A program made the translations under genes and the position numbers. From Chloranthus sessilifolius (taxonomy: Eukaryota; Streptophyta; Magnoliopsida; Chloranthales; Chloranthaceae), in NCBI GenBank assembly GCA_021018995.1, contig CM037585.1, positions 70,310,646 through 70,374,645 on the forward strand: 64,000 nucleotides of DNA, written 5' to 3'. The notes beneath the pieces are model-generated. The model was not told the origin of the DNA. It ran no database searches and saw nothing but the letters and a program-made list of their open reading frames with translations. Positions 32,845-45,825 of the stretch are shown in pieces (the stretch's first letter is position 1; every line of letters begins with the position of its first letter).

Positions 32845-34992
32845 TGTTAAGTGGTAAAAAATGCCACTTTTGACCCTTTAACCTGACCATTGATAGACCT
32901 GTGAGCACACTAATAAGCTTCTGTCAAGTGCATTTTGAAGACAATAGTGAAAGAGGACACTAATGCAGAAAACCACTCAAGAATGCCCAAAAAGGGGCTA
33001 TCTCTTAGCACAGGACAAACCCATCAACAGCACACCAAAGGGTAGCACATCACTGAACCCTTGGAGCGCGTGGCTATAGCAGGGCAAGGCGAAGGAAGTG
33101 AAAACAGGTTGAAAACATCCTATCGATTGGTCACCAGAAGACTTTGATAGGAGCTGAAAGCAAAAAAAGAAAGAATTCATGCAGTTGAAGAAATTTTTGA
33201 TAGGACTTGAAGGCAGAAGAAAGATGAATTCGTGTGGATTGAGGAGTTCGATAGGATCCAAGAATCTATCAAGCAGCTGAAAGGAAGGAAGAAATCATCC
33301 TATCGAGAACCTGTTTGAGGTGCCAAGGGAACCTATCGAATGGCTTCTTCAAACCTATCAAGATGAAGGCACTCGAACAGAACCTATCGAAGGGAACTTG
33401 AGCCTTTCGATAGGAGTGAGAGCAACCCTATCGAAATGGTGGCATGTAGAGCGAAGCCTGTCAAAATGGTTCTCCAACCTGTCAAAGAGCCCCTCCAACC
33501 TGCCGATTACTCCAGGCCAAGGGCTGAGAATGTTGAAACTCTAAGAGAAGGCTCATCGTATCGGAACCTATCGAAGAGATCTGAGAACCTAGCAAAAGGA
33601 CCAAAATGCTCTATTTGAACTTGTCGAAAGCTTCCTGAACCTGTCGAAATTGTGTGCAGAACTTCTCAGAAATTCAGCTGTGCACACGTTGTGATTTGGT
33701 GACTTGCTGCATGCAACTCGAGGCACTTGGTGCTTGGCACGACGGTTCCAGAAGATGCCCTAGGAAACTCTAACCGACCCACGTGCTCTAACAGAACTCT
33801 AACAAACTCTGAGGACCTTCTAGAAGGGATTTTTGGTAGGAAAAATAGAGGAGAAAGCTATATATAGAGACCCCAAATTGCAATTGGGGGAGATCGAGAT
33901 CTGAGCTAAATTTTGGAGATTAGAGCTTGCTGAGAAATTCTATTTTCCCTCCTTTAGCCTAAACATGGTTGGCTAATTCCCTTGGAGTAGCGAGGAGAGA
34001 GGTTAGATCTGTAATTGGGTAAGGTTAAGAGTGCTATTGTAGGTTCCTAGCTTCACAGACTACAGATCTGAGAGTATCTCCATTGTAGAGTGACATTGAT
34101 TGCAATGTTAATGCTATTTTTAATACTTTAATTAGATCTAAACTTCCTTTGGTTCCATTTAGTGATCGATCGGATTTGAGTAGAGGAGTCTGTAGATCAG
34201 CTCACCCACTTAACTGGTAGGCCTCTTGGATACCACCCGATCTCCCTGGATCTGATACTCCTGTGATTCCTTGAGTTTGTGACCTTAGAATTGCAGCATT
34301 TGTAGTGGTTTTAATTGTTCTAATTGAGGCCTTAGCTTTGGAGTAGATCCCTAGGATGGTCTGTGACCATTAAAGTGGACAGATCATAACCTTAAGATTA
34401 GTCCAAACTCAGGCTCCAATTGGATTCGTTTGCTTCAAATCCATGGATTCAGTAAAGTCTATAGGATGGTCTGTGACCATTAAAGTGGACAGATCATAGC
34501 CTTAAGACTAGGTGGATCCTGCGATTTGAAGTGGAGTTTATACCCTACAGCTGTGCTTATAGCCAGTTGAGGGAATTGTGTGCTCTGAACCATGTAGCAT
34601 AATTAATTGAATCTGATTTCAGTGAAAACCAATCTCCAAGGTACTCTTCTCCATTTTTTGCTTTTTACTTCTTTCCCCTGTAAGATCTAAGATCCTAAAC
34701 TCGATCCAAGTTAGTCTATGTTTAATTTTAGCTTAGATTAAGTGACAATCCATTTGAAACCTCTCCCCTATCTTTTAGCTAACGTAGCATTAGTTAGGGT
34801 GCCAAATCTAATACAGATCTGGAGATTTATCATATTTTTAATCCAACCTCCCTGTGGACATTCCCTTATTCACCATCTTTGTAAAACTTGCTACAACAGA
34901 CCCTGATTACTTGCAGGTCTGTGTGAGTGTGTTCTGCCTAGTTTTATTGATGATTTTAGACCTTCATTTGAGGGAAGGCAAACACTCCAACA
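32845..34992 (+). repeat. Athila-2 3' LTR
   Basis: 2148 bp, near-identical to the 5' LTR. Motif array about 33110-33650. TATA 33858-33867 with the following palindrome (33871-33890) spoiled by one mismatch. Hairpins at 34360-34383 and 34470-34493. Confidence 0.93.
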
Positions 34993-34997
34993 AGCAT

Positions 34998-35850
34998 CTC
35001 ATCATTTTGGGACCCGTGCCTCACTTTTATGTTGTTCGTGGCGAGGTTGTCTACTACTTTTTAGGCAGATACCATATGCTTCCAAAGAGAGACATGCAGG
35101 GGTTAAAGCTTTGGTTGGCCGATGCTGAGCTAGTGTGGAGGCTTCCTTGGTTAGATCGGACTTTTCCAGTGGTCCACTCTAGAGATCATGAGAGTATCAC
35201 CCTTCTTAGCTTGATTGGCAGTACTTACTACTTCCCATTTCGGGTTCTACGCCAGTTTGGTTGTTCTCAGCAGGTGCCCTGTGTGGCAAAGCCCCCTCTA
35301 TATGATTTGATCTTTTCTATGGGGTCCTCTGGGAACATGGATAGGATAGCTGCCCTCTGGGAGACGCGTCAGTCGACGCTCATGTGTGATCTGGAGCAGG
35401 GGAATTTAGTTTTGTCCTCTCTTGAGTATGAAGCTTTGCTGCTATCTGAGGGGTCTTCTACTAGGCACTTGGCTCAGGCCGAGAGCGATGATATGGCAGG
35501 ACCTTGGCCAAATAAGGAGTCAGCACTTCGATCCCGTATTGAACTATTGATAGATTGGAAGTGAGTCCTACAAAAACATTAAGAGAAATACAAATTTAGA
35601 GAAAAGCTGGCAGAAGCTAGAGCTGATGTAGCTGATGCGAGGTCCTTCATCTGAAAAAGGCTTTGAGTGACACTCTTAGAACTACTGATGCTTCTCGGAA
35701 GTGGTATAAGAGTCTTCATTGCTACTGAATGATAGAGCGGGATCCACAGGAGGATGCTCTATGTGCAGAGATCTGCGCCTTGAAGCGCGAGTGGGTCATT
35801 GACTCCATCTTGCACACTCTTTTTGCATAGATCAAAACCATAGAAAATGG
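34998..35850 (+). pseudogene. DUF7745-like antisense gene of element A, 3' part
   Basis: Begins right after the AGCAT duplication, in the frame left at 22154. VVYYFLGRYHMLPKRDMQGL, the WRLPWLDRTFPV segment, and FRVLRQFGCSQQVP are typical of the PMD/DUF7745 group, where xxVLRQFGxxQxIP is a landmark. A helical C-terminus (EKYKFREKLAEARADVADA, LCAEICALKREW) follows with stops at 35562, 35583 and 35650. Function unknown; inactive here. Confidence 0.55.
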
Positions 35851-37374
35851 GCATAAGAAGTCCCTATTAGATACATCTTTTTGGTATACATATATTCTGC
35901 ATGTTTTTTATTGTTTTTGCACTTTTGTAAAAAAGAAAGAAAGAAGCTACATAGAAGCTAGACATCACACACATTATCTTTTGGGATGTGGTGTCAGTCA
36001 GGTACATATTTTTAAGCGAAAAGGGAAATCTATCTTTTTACATGGATTTTATCTTCCCTCTTTTTTTTTTGTTAAATGAGAAACTGGGGTATTGTGCTAG
36101 CTATTCCTTTGGGGATGTGGCGCACATAGTACGGGAGTGAAAATGGGAAAGGAAAATGTATTATCTTTTTCAAAAGTGTTCGATTATCGAGCAAATTATC
36201 CCAGAGTGGGGCGTGCACAGTGTTGGGAAGAGACGATTATTAACTCTTTTTATGGGTTTTTTTCCTTTTTCTCTCTCTTTTTTTTTTGGTACCTTAATTA
36301 TCAATGAGATGAAGGGTCCCCTTTTGAGCATGGTCAAACCCCCTTCACATAATTAGGTCTTAAGTGAAGTTCAACAATTTCTACCAAGGCTGGAGCACCT
36401 ATCCCTTTGGATCGAAGCCTCATTTTATCCTTCCCCCGGGTCATACATTTGACGGTGTGGCCTATGAAGACATTCTGAGTTGGGACCCTGATTTGAGCTA
36501 ACATGAGCGGCCCAATCAGGAATCAGGTAATGCGGAGGGGAACCAAGGGGACTTTGTTTATTCTTTTTTAATCTCTCTTTTTCAACATTCTTACTGATGA
36601 CACCCAAGGTGGGTTTTCATCGTGCCCGTTGTTTCCCTCTTTCTACTTGTAGTGCCCCTCTCGGGTTGTCACTACGTCCATGGGTTTGCATTTTTACCCC
36701 AGGCGCCCTTTCAGGTTCTCACCTGGTTTGCACATGCTTGTTGTTTTTACCCATGGTGCCCTTTTGGGTTTTCACCACGTCTTTTTTACTTGGAGCTTGT
36801 ATTTTTTATTTTTTATTTTATCAAAAGCCATGACACGGACGTCGATTCTGTCGTCGCCGGCTAGATGGAACTCATTTGATTGTCTCACAGCTTGGCTCAT
36901 GCTGACTCGATGGGTACTGTGACTGCTCGTAGACCTTAAAAAGGGATTTTTCTTGGATGTATCTTGGCCATGGGTAAGGTCATGTTTTTTGAAGGTATTC
37001 TAGGTTTAAAAGGTCTTCTTGATAGGGTTCCAGTTGCCATAATACACTTCTTCCTTGGGGAATTTTGACTGTACATGCCCCACTTTTTCTTTTCTATTGT
37101 TTCTTTTCTTTTCAGATATCCTCTTTTTGGGGTTTTTTTTTCTGATTTTTTTGGATTTGATAATAACCCTTTCTCTCTCTTTTTTTATTAGTATTATACA
37201 AACTTTTTGGAGGGGATTGTGAAAGAATGGTTAATGGCTCAATGGGGGTAGCAAAGGGTATGGTCATTTAGGGACACTTTTTGGCTACAGAGCTTGGAAA
37301 TGATGGCCTCCTTTTTCTGGGTCCTTAAGCAGTCACGTAACCATCTTGTCAATACTTACTTTGTCGCAGAGACT
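35851..37374. other. Element A region between antisense gene and integrase end
   Basis: No gene. About 36600-36790 holds three imperfect repeats of a 60-base unit containing GTGCCC, TTTCGGGTTTTCACC and a T-rich end. Both strands are T/A-rich elsewhere. Confidence 0.5.
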
Positions 37375-38520
37375 AAGAGTAGAACCAGTGGACATACCCA
37401 GTGTTGATGGGCTTAGGAAAGTGATCTCCGTCCATGGTGGCGAGGTGGATTGCATATCCCGGAAGTACTTCTCAGATGACGTAAGGTCCTTCCCAGTTGG
37501 GCTTGAATTTTCGTCTTTGATCGGTATGGAGGGATGGGAAGATTTTCTTGAGTACGGTGTCTCCCACCTTCTGATCTCGACCACGGACACATTTGTTGTA
37601 AGCATGTGCGATTCACCCTTGATAAACCTGGGTATGACACAAAGCTAGGAGCCTTTTCTTATCTAGCAAGTTCGGCTACTCAAAGTGAGATCTCTCTCTT
37701 TTAGCCTCAGGTAAGCCAGACTCCATGAGGATATGAAGCAATGTTACTTCAACTTCAACTGGCAGGACGACCTCACTCCCATACACAAGGGAGAATGGTG
37801 TTGCCCCCATAGCGGGACGGATTGATGTTCGGTAGGCCCATAAAGCAAATGGCAACATTTCACTCTAATCTCGATAAGTGACGACCATCTTCTCAAGGAT
37901 GCAAACGATCATCTTCTCAAGGATGCAGACGATCATTTTATTAGCAGCTTCCATGGCCCCATTGGTTTGCAGTTGATAAGGCGACGAGCAATGATGTTTG
38001 ATCTTATACTACTCGTAGAAGGCCCTGATGCACTTGTTCGCAAAGTTAGTGTCGTTATCCGTGATGATATCCTTGAGTATGCCAAATCGACAAACACTAT
38101 TGCTTTTGATGAATTTATCGACATGACCGGTCGTGATGTTTGTGTAGGATGTCGCCTCTACCATTTAGTGAAATACTCAATAGCAACAAGGATGAACTGA
38201 TGTCTGCTCGAAGCCCTCGGATTGACTTTTTCGACGACGTCGAGGCCCCAGGTGGCGAAGGGCCATGGAGTGGTCCTGCTGTGTAGTTCTATAGCTGGAG
38301 CGTGTATCACACTAGAGTGCTCTTGACATTTGTAGCATTTTTGAACGTGCTTGCAACAATCAGATTCCATAGTGGTCCAGAAGTATCCTTGGCGTAAAAT
38401 CTTCTTAGCGAGCATATGGCCATTGACGTGGGCACCACATACTCCCTCGTGAATCTCCTTCATGATGTTTGCTGCCTTGCCTTCAGTTAGGCATCGGAGT
38501 AGGATATTGTTTATGACCAC
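37375..38520 (-). pseudogene. pol: Element A integrase
   Basis: The zinc region has HEGVCGAHVNGHMLAKKIL and a closing CCKHVQKCYKCQ. The core has WGLDVVEKVNP (Asp), an IITDNDTNF Asp (about 38060) and GAMEAANK (Glu, about 37960). Then come [20 protein letters not shown] and [15 protein letters not shown], and the C-terminal NWEGPYVI region with a terminal VHWFYS. A 24-bp in-frame duplication (CATCTTCTCAAGGATGC repeated) near 37886-37935 doubles eight residues after the catalytic Glu. Frames change several times. Confidence 0.85.
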
Positions 38521-38923
38521 TTATAGAGACACTCGCCACAAATAATGTAGTTTGCTGCTAAACATTGAATTGTCCGTCTGTCCTCTCTGGTTGTACCCTT
38601 AGGGAAAGTGCGAGTCTCGACGAAATTCTTAATATCTAAGAACCATGGCAGCTCATCCTCAGCCTTTGTGGGTTCCTTAATCTAAAGGCAGAAGGCTGGC
38701 TCGTTCCTTTGTTCAATCATTATTAGCTTCATCTCGACACCATACGAGATTTCTACCATTGATGCCAAAGTTGCCACTGCGTCGACGAAGTAATTCCTTA
38801 CCTATGGGATGTAGGAGAAAGTGACGTCCTTGAAGTAGGCTATTAGATCCTCGAGATGTTCATGGTAAGGGATCAATTTCTCATCCTTTGTCTTCCAATC
38901 TCCGTTTGTCTGGCTATGATCAA

Positions 38924-39600
38924 TTACGAATCGCCAAATACCCTAAAGTGGGTTACTTTCAGGTCAAGTGCCGCTTGCAGTCCAGCAGCATAGGCCTCAT
39001 ATTTAGCCATATTGTTAGTGCAGGGGAAGTTGAGTTTGATGGAAACTGGTACGTGAGACTCTCTTGACAAAATTAGAAGAGCGACGACTCCCTGGCCCTC
39101 GACATTTGCTACCCCGTCAAAGTGCATTACCCATAATTCTTCAGTCTCTACTCTATCATCCTATGTCATGAATAGGATGCCTTCATCTGGGAATTTAGTT
39201 CTTAAAGGCTCCTAATCAGGTAAAGGATTCTTCGCAAGATGATCGGTGAGTGCTTGCCCCTTGATTGGTTTTTGAGTGATGTACGTGATATCGAATTTGG
39301 ATAGTAGGAGCTGCCAGCCTGCAGTCCGCCCAGTAAGAGCTGGCTTTTTGAACAAGTATTTCAACGAATCCATTCAGGCTAAAAGTAGAATAGCTTGGGA
39401 TAACAAGTAATGGCGGAGCCTCTGTGTAGCCCACACGAGCACTAGGCATGCCTTCTCCAGATGAGAATAGCATGTCTCGTAGTCAGTAAATTTCTTGCTC
39501 AGATAGTAGATGGCCTACTCTCTTCTTCTTGTTTCATCGTGGTGCCCTAAGACACATCCCATCAAAACTTTCGTCGTGGAGAGGTACATTAAGAGTGGTC
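38924..39600 (-). pseudogene. pol: Element A RNase H and archaeal-like RNase H
   Basis: AIYYLSKKFTDYETCYSHLE is the canonical RNase H end, split by stops. MHFDGVANVEGQGVVALLIL and NNMAKYEAYAAGLQAALDL with VFGDS form the second, archaeal-like RNase H, with catalytic Asp, Glu and Asp visible. This extra domain is a Tat-lineage hallmark. Confidence 0.85.
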
Positions 39601-40470
39601 TCCCCAGCTAGGGTGGTACTAAAACTGGCGGGTTGAGAAGGTAGCCCATGATTTTGCCGAATGCTACCTGACAGTCATCGTTCCATTCAACGAGAGAATC
39701 CTTTCTTAGTAGTTTGAAGATCAATGTACAGATAGGAGTGAGTTGTGAAATGAACCAACTGATGTATTGTATTCTTCCCAAGAACCCTCTTACCTCTTTC
39801 TTAGTAGATGGTGGTGGCATTTCCGTGATGGTCTTTACATTGATTGGGTCGACCGTGATACCTCTCCTGCTGACGATGAATCCTAGCAACTTTCCTGACA
39901 TGGTGCCGAATGGACATTTTTGAGGATTCAGACATAACCTGTACTTTCTCAGCCTCTTAAACAACTTTTGGAGATTTATCAGATGGCCACTCTGGTGACT
40001 TGGAAATCATGTTGTCAACATATACTTCGATTTCTCGGTGCATCATGTCATGAAATAGTGGCGTCATAGCGCTCTGATACATTGCCCTGACATTCTATAG
40101 CCTAAATGTCATGACACAGTAGCAGAAGGTTCCCCACGAGGTGATGAATGCTATCTTTCCTCGGTCTACCTCTGCCATCCTGATTTGATTGAATCCGGAG
40201 AATCCATTCATGAATGAGAGCATCCGGTGCTTAGCAGTGTTATCGACAAAGATGTCGATGTGAAGTCATCCTTCGAGCTCGCCCTGTTGAGTTTTTAAAA
40301 ATCACTTCACATGCGGACCTTTCCATCTTTCTTCGGCACTGGGACGATATTGGTTAACCACTGCAGATACCTGGAGACCATGAGAAACCATGCGTCGTAT
40401 TTCTTGGTGACCTAGTCTTTCACCTTCAGTATCCACTCAGGTCAGAGTCGTCTCAATTTCTGCTTCATTG
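39601..40470 (-). pseudogene. pol: Element A reverse transcriptase
   Basis: The C-terminal part is open (39964-39608): LRKYRLCLNPQKCPFGTMSG, KLLGFIVSRRGITVDP and KKEVRGFLGRIQYISWFI. Upstream pieces include IVPVPKKDGKVRM, a MHREIEVYVDNMI segment (YVDN in place of YVDD) and stops. It sits directly upstream of RNase H. Confidence 0.8.
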
Positions 40471-40975
40471 GCTTGATATCAGGGTCATGCTTGACCAAAT
40501 CAATGTCCAAACTAGGCATGTCCTCGTATGACCATGAGAAGATGTCTTGGTATGACCGAAGGAAGTTAATCATGCTTTTTCTTTCCTCAAGAGGCAGCGA
40601 TGTTTCGATCTTGGTAATTCTAGGAACCTCCTTAGTCCCTAGGTTAACATCCTTTGTTTCTTCAACAATGGGGTAGGGTCATGCTCAAAGTCGGAAAACC
40701 GCTCAAGGAGTTCATTGGGGAGCTCCTCGCAGGGATTTCTTCATCCAGACTCGTGGCTCCTACCTCTTCTTGTATTTCTACAAGGAAGGGGTCGATTTCA
40801 TGTGGGAGAAGATTTTTTATTAAGGCATCCTTTTCTTTAACTTTATTCAGAATTTTAAAAGATAATATTTTTAGATTTTATATTTTTTCTATGTTTTTGG
40901 GATTTTCATTTTCTTCGAAAATAGGCTCTTGGCAAAGTGAGTCCTTATATATACACGGTGTTGGCTACCAAGGGC

Positions 40976-41263
40976 TTATCTCACTTTTATAGGCTTATTT
41001 TTTGGGAAACAAGTGCCGTATTTCAAGCCACTTGCTGCTTCCAGAGTTTGAGGCACAGACGCCCAATTACGTACCTGGGGAGCTGCACCTTTACCTTTTT
41101 GGATGGAGGTGGTTGCTTGATAGGATTCCTCAGAGTCAGCCTCCATCATGTTAATCATGGGTTCATCTGGGATCCTATCCTCAAACATCAGTAAAGTTTT
41201 GTGGTGGTTCACCACAGGAGGAAATTGTGTAGGTATGGAACATTGCTCCTCAAATAGGTACAA
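40976..41263 (-). pseudogene. pol: Element A protease-RT linker
   Basis: Open 95-codon stretch with VRNWASVPQTLEAASGLKYG and a short acidic segment. It fills the place of the region between G-patch and RT in Tat elements. No catalytic motif is visible. Confidence 0.5.
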
Positions 41264-41575
41264 AGCGGCCAGGTTTATTTCTAGGTTGGGAGGGATGATC
41301 TGAGGATTGGTAAGGTGGACAGGGAGTGCTGGCGTGTGCAGGGTGAACTACGTGGCCCCATTTCGATCTATTTTTATGATCCCTACACTTACAAAGGTGT
41401 TCCGAATGTGAGGTCTAGGATGGGGGCTTCTCTTCTAAATTGATTCCCCTGGCTCTAGCATTTGCTGTGGCTCGGGCCTTCTCTTTGGCCTCTTGGACCT
41501 CTTCTTCTATGGGCTTGTACCCTAACCCAAATCAGACCTACAGCCCGCCTTTGGCCTTGACTAGTTCCCCTTGCC

Positions 41576-42300
41576 TTATAGTCGGGGTATTCCTTTTCCA
41601 TTTTGATAGCCCCATTTTTGGAACATGGCCACTGCCACTATCATTCCGCCTCCGAATGTTGGAGTGATGCTTTCTGGGAGATCCGAGACTACAGCTGATA
41701 CCTTATATTCAAAACTCTGGAGGTTGGTATCTTTAGTTGTATGTGGCACATCAAGCACTTTTGGGTTCTTAATGTTGTGGGTAGCCTTTTCCTTCTCATC
41801 GTGTCCCTCACCTATGATGGTGATAATTTTCTACCTGGACACATATTTAAGCTTCTGATGCAGCATCGGCGGTATCGCCCCAACTTCGTGCAACCAAGGG
41901 CGCCCCAATAATAAATTGTAGGAGGATTTGATGTCCATTACTTGAAATAGTAGGGTGAAGGTCATTGGCCCAATTACTAGCTCAAGATCAACTTCTCCCA
42001 TTATTTCTCTTCTCATATTATCAAAACCTTTGGTGCTTGTCCTTGTTGGCCTCAACATGCATGGATTTATCCTTATTTTGGTGGCAATCCTTACAGGGTC
42101 TACATTCAAAGAAGACCCATTATCAATTACTACCAAGGGGATTATCATGTTTCCAGAGTCCACAGTGATATTGAGGGATTTGGAATGACTATTTCCCTCT
42201 TCCGACAAATCAACATCAGAAAACAAGATGGCATTGGGTGCCATCACTTGTCCAATTATTTGCCCGACTTCATCTGGGCTCACCCGAAGGGACACATGCG
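41576..42300 (-). pseudogene. pol: Element A aspartic protease with G-patch
   Basis: VVIDNGSSLNV carries the catalytic Asp (DNGS form common in Tat), and SSYNLLLGRPWLHEVGAIP is the conserved second motif. MFQKWGYQNGKGIPRL (41576-41625) is a glycine-rich G-patch-like tail known from some Tat and retroviral proteases. One frame shift separates the parts. Confidence 0.8.
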
Positions 42301-43435
42301 CATTCTTTAACGCCCCTATTAGTGTTTAAAAATGAAGTGGGGATGTCATCAATAGGTCCCAGACCATGATGTGGGCCGACATCCTTTTCAACTGGGTTTC
42401 CAGTATGTGTTCTCTACTCATTTTCTAGAATGGGTTCACTACACTTGTATCTTTCTTCCCCTCTGGTTGGGCTGGCGTTGGTGCAGATGTGTGTGGCTGC
42501 TTGGATATCTTCTAAGATCTGGTGACAAAATAAACTACCCCTTCCCTGCTCCTACTGGCATTGATGTCTGTCTGTTCATAGCTGAGCGGGACCTGATGAG
42601 GATTGTAAGTCGGTCCCGGGATCTGGAACGGGGAAGAGGTGTGAACTTGGGATATTGGTGTTAAGGGATTGGAATGGGTGGGTATCACATAGTTAACTTC
42701 TAGAAGGGTGGAGAATGTGGGCCAGATGGGGTTGGCGAGGACCGTGGATGACTGAGTTGGGGGTGATGTGATGGGGGGGCATTGATAACTGATGGGCGTC
42801 GAAGGGGGATGGGGAACAATATCAACCATCGGGTAACTAGTGTATGATGCGGCGTATTGTTGGTAGGAGTTGATTTGTACATAATTAATAGGAGTCGGTG
42901 CCAGGAAACATGCTCTGAGATCTAATGGTTCTATTTGTGGAGTGGAGTTGGAGAAGTAATCTGCCTAATTCAGAGGTTCAATCACCCCAATATTCCTATC
43001 TTCCCAGTCTCTCTGCAATGGTGCCACAAAAGTTTCATGACTGTAAATGTTGTCTGACGAGTCAAACTCATATTCTTCATCACCTTCTTCAATCATACTG
43101 ACAATGGGTCTTAGACCCACTCCTCCAGGAGGGTGTGGGGGTAGCGGTACTTAGTGTATGTTGGTATGTTGCGTTGCTTGGGGAAGTGCCAGAGTGATAA
43201 ATTTATTGGCCTCTATCAAATCCTGTATTACGTGTTTCAATGGGAAGCAGCGATCAGTAGGGTGACCCGGCCCTTGGTGAAAGTTATAATGGGTGTTGGG
43301 GTCATAGTTCCTCGGGATGGGATTTAGGGGAGATCGCAGTTGGAGTGTCGTGACCAATCTCTTTTCTATTAATAAGGACAACATGACATTCAGTGATTGC
43401 CCCAAGGGTGTGAAAAATTGGTCAAAGTGGGCCTT
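42301..43435 (-). pseudogene. gag: Element A gag, C-terminal part
   Basis: YNFHQGPGHPTDRCFPLKHV with IQDLIEANKF is the conserved zinc-knuckle-like segment of Tat gag. A Pro/Ser/Thr-rich stretch follows, and a WDLLM segment precedes the protease. It is interrupted on its 5' side by solo LTR D; gag resumes at 45826. Confidence 0.8.
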
Positions 43436-45820
43436 TGTTAAGACCTGAAAAGTACCACTTTTCACCCCTTAACTTAATCTCTGTTAGACCCTTAGTCATT
43501 TAATAAATGACTGTTAAGACAATTTTATAGGTAGTAAGCAGAAGCATCAAATAAGCCCCTAACCATGTCAAGAAGCCTACTATTGCCCCAGAAGTTCCTC
43601 AGAAGAAAGAAGGTTGAACCCAGACAGAGAATTGGCAGTAGCATAGGCACAGCAAAGCAGAAACAAGTTAAGAAGAATGCTTCACGCTTGTCGCGGCTTC
43701 AAGGAGCACACCAATAGAAGCAGCGATCTTCACCAAGCCAGATGAATGTCGTGAGGAGTAAAAAGCATACTTCGAGCAGTTCTCGTGAGGCTCAGTCATA
43801 AGTGCTCGCAAAGCACTCACGCAGCTCAAAAGAGGAGTCGTTAATCTTTGCACGATTCACTAAGGAGAGAGAGCTCCAGGTATTCCTGCGCGCGGCTTTC
43901 GCACAGTGGCCGCGAGATACAAACTTTCAAGGAACTGCTCACACGATCCAGAAGCCCATGCACATTGTTTCTTTGCGAGGATCACCGCGAGATTCATCAA
44001 GGAATGAACTGCACACGCAATTCTGCGCCATTCAAATGGAAAGAGCTATCCCACGACGACCAGAGCATCCCCACGATGATCAAAGTACCAAACCTGCGAC
44101 GACAAGAGCTTCAAGTCAAACCAACCCCACGACGCCAATTCTATCATGTGATAAGACCTGGAAAGCCTTTCTACCCAGCGAGGCTCGGGTTCTTAACTTC
44201 TCCCCACTTCTGCAGTGGCAATCTGGGAGCTTCCAACAATTAGGGCAAGCACTCTAATGCTCCAATCTTTGTGCGTGTGCCCTGAGGCATCCAAGGAACA
44301 GAAATGGGTCACGATAGCATTAATAAATTATGGTTTTCCTAACTCTAATTCACAGAGAGCCAACTGCTATATAAGCCTTGGCCTAGCTTAGGTTTAAGGG
44401 ACTTGTCTTCCGTACTCCTTCTTGAAACCAACTATAGAATTACAGTACGCTAAGGTTAGGGTTTAGGCAATTTCTTTTTCCTTTTTTTCTTCTCTCCATA
44501 GTCCAGCACCTACTGGCTATGCCTTTGTATGTCTATATGGAATAGTTCTAATGGATTTTATGATAGGATTTTATGCATGTATGGGATTGGTGTTTTATGA
44601 GTTGTTCTGTACAAGGCTACTGCCTTGGGGTCCTCCATTGCTAAGCTGTATTGTAAGCAATGGAGGATTGTTTCTAAGGTGTTATTTAGATCCAAGTGAC
44701 TTGTGTGTCTAGGTTAGGCACATTGCAGGCCTAGCCCCACCACAGGATCCACTAAATCTGAATCCCCATGTGAGCTTGTGCTGGTAGCCTTATGAACATG
44801 GTGGCGGCAGCAATGTTCTTGTCCTGTCTTAAACCTCTGTGAGGAGGATAACCTCTGTGGATAGTCTGTGACCATTTAAGTAGACAGATTATAGCCCTAG
44901 GGTGAGGCCAATCCACAGATCTAGGACAGATCCTTCTTCTCTGCACTAGTGCTTGAAGCCTTGTGAGAGACTGTGCAAAGACAGACTCCCCTGTATTTGT
45001 ATAGATCCACCATCAGATGGCAGATCTGATATGGCTGTAGAGATTGTAGGCTTGTGACTGGATCACTGTTGTCTTTCTAAAGCAGTGAATAACTAAGCGT
45101 GAAAGCTAGTACTCAAACTCTTGCTGGTTCTGTGTGTCCATGCTAGTGCACATTGCAGGCCTAGCCCCACACATAAAAATTTAGAGGTTGAGGCTCCTAT
45201 GGATTCTTGAGCTGGTAGCCTGGATGAAGTAGTGCCTATAATGATAAACTTGTTCTGACCCATCTCTGGAGAGTGGTTCCCCTATTGGATAGTTTGTGAC
45301 CATTCAAGTGGACAAGTTATAGCAATAAGGGATTGGATCATGGCACAGGGGTGAGTTGGATCCTTTCTCTTCTTTGGTGATAATGTAGCAATTGGACTTG
45401 ATTTCTATAGCAGTAGATCTGAGTCTGAGTTATAAGACCCATCAGATCTATACCTAGTAGCTTACGTCTCACCCTTTTATATTTATTTTCTCACACTCCA
45501 CCATTCTTCTCAACCCTTTCTGTAGTTTAGGCATTAGGTTACCTTAGGATTTAGATAATAGTGACCTTAAATTCCCTTTCATTTAGGATTGCCAGATCTG
45601 GAGGGCCTACTAAAGATAGCTCCCTTGGAGATTTAGATCAACTTTCCCAGTGGGACAAACTCTTACTTATTAAAACTTGCTACAACAGGCCCTGTATCTT
45701 GCAGGACTGTGTATTTTTAGGCTTGTTGCTCTTCAATCCACCTTTGATTCATTTTTACTAACCCCATTCTTATCGCCATCTCCAATAAAGTCAGTAGCAA
45801 GCACTTAAATTACTCCAACA
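43436..45820 (+). mobile_element. Solo LTR D, Athila-type, inserted in gag of element A
   Basis: Starts TGTTAAGACC and ends CTCCAACA. Flanks are GCCTT (43431-43435) and ACCTT (45821-45825), a duplication with one change. Both sides carry gag of element A. TATATAA at 44368-44374. Hairpins at 44865-44888 and 45293-45317 match those of other Athila LTRs. No internal region is present, so it is a recombined solo LTR. Confidence 0.85.
43680..44130 (+). promoter_or_regulatory. CG-rich short-motif array in LTR D
   Basis: Loosely repeated sites such as TCGCGG, CCGCGAGAT, TTTGCGAGG, TCGTGAGG and CACGACG lie about 240-690 bases upstream of the TATA box, where other Athila LTRs have AACCTRTCGA. The consensus is unclear. 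Confidence 0.5.
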
Positions 45821-45825
45821 ACCTT

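Larger units (their letters stand above)
22155..34992 (+). mobile_element. Athila-2: pol-deleted Athila-type element inserted in element A
   Basis: Bounded by a perfect 5-bp duplication AGCAT at 22150-22154 and 34993-34997. LTRs are 22155-24294 and 32845-34992, both starting TGTTAAGTGG and ending CTCCAACA. It has a tRNA-Asp type PBS, gag and protease in one frame, then ORF3, a 3' UTR and a polypurine tract. RT, RNase H and most of integrase are absent, so it is a non-autonomous 12.8 kb derivative. It could move only with enzymes from a relative. Confidence 0.93.

Noticed and set aside
34854..34992. Start of the 236-codon ORF that runs on to 35564
   Set aside because: The first 46 codons are LTR sequence of Athila-2 fused by chance to the DUF7745-like frame; not a natural start.
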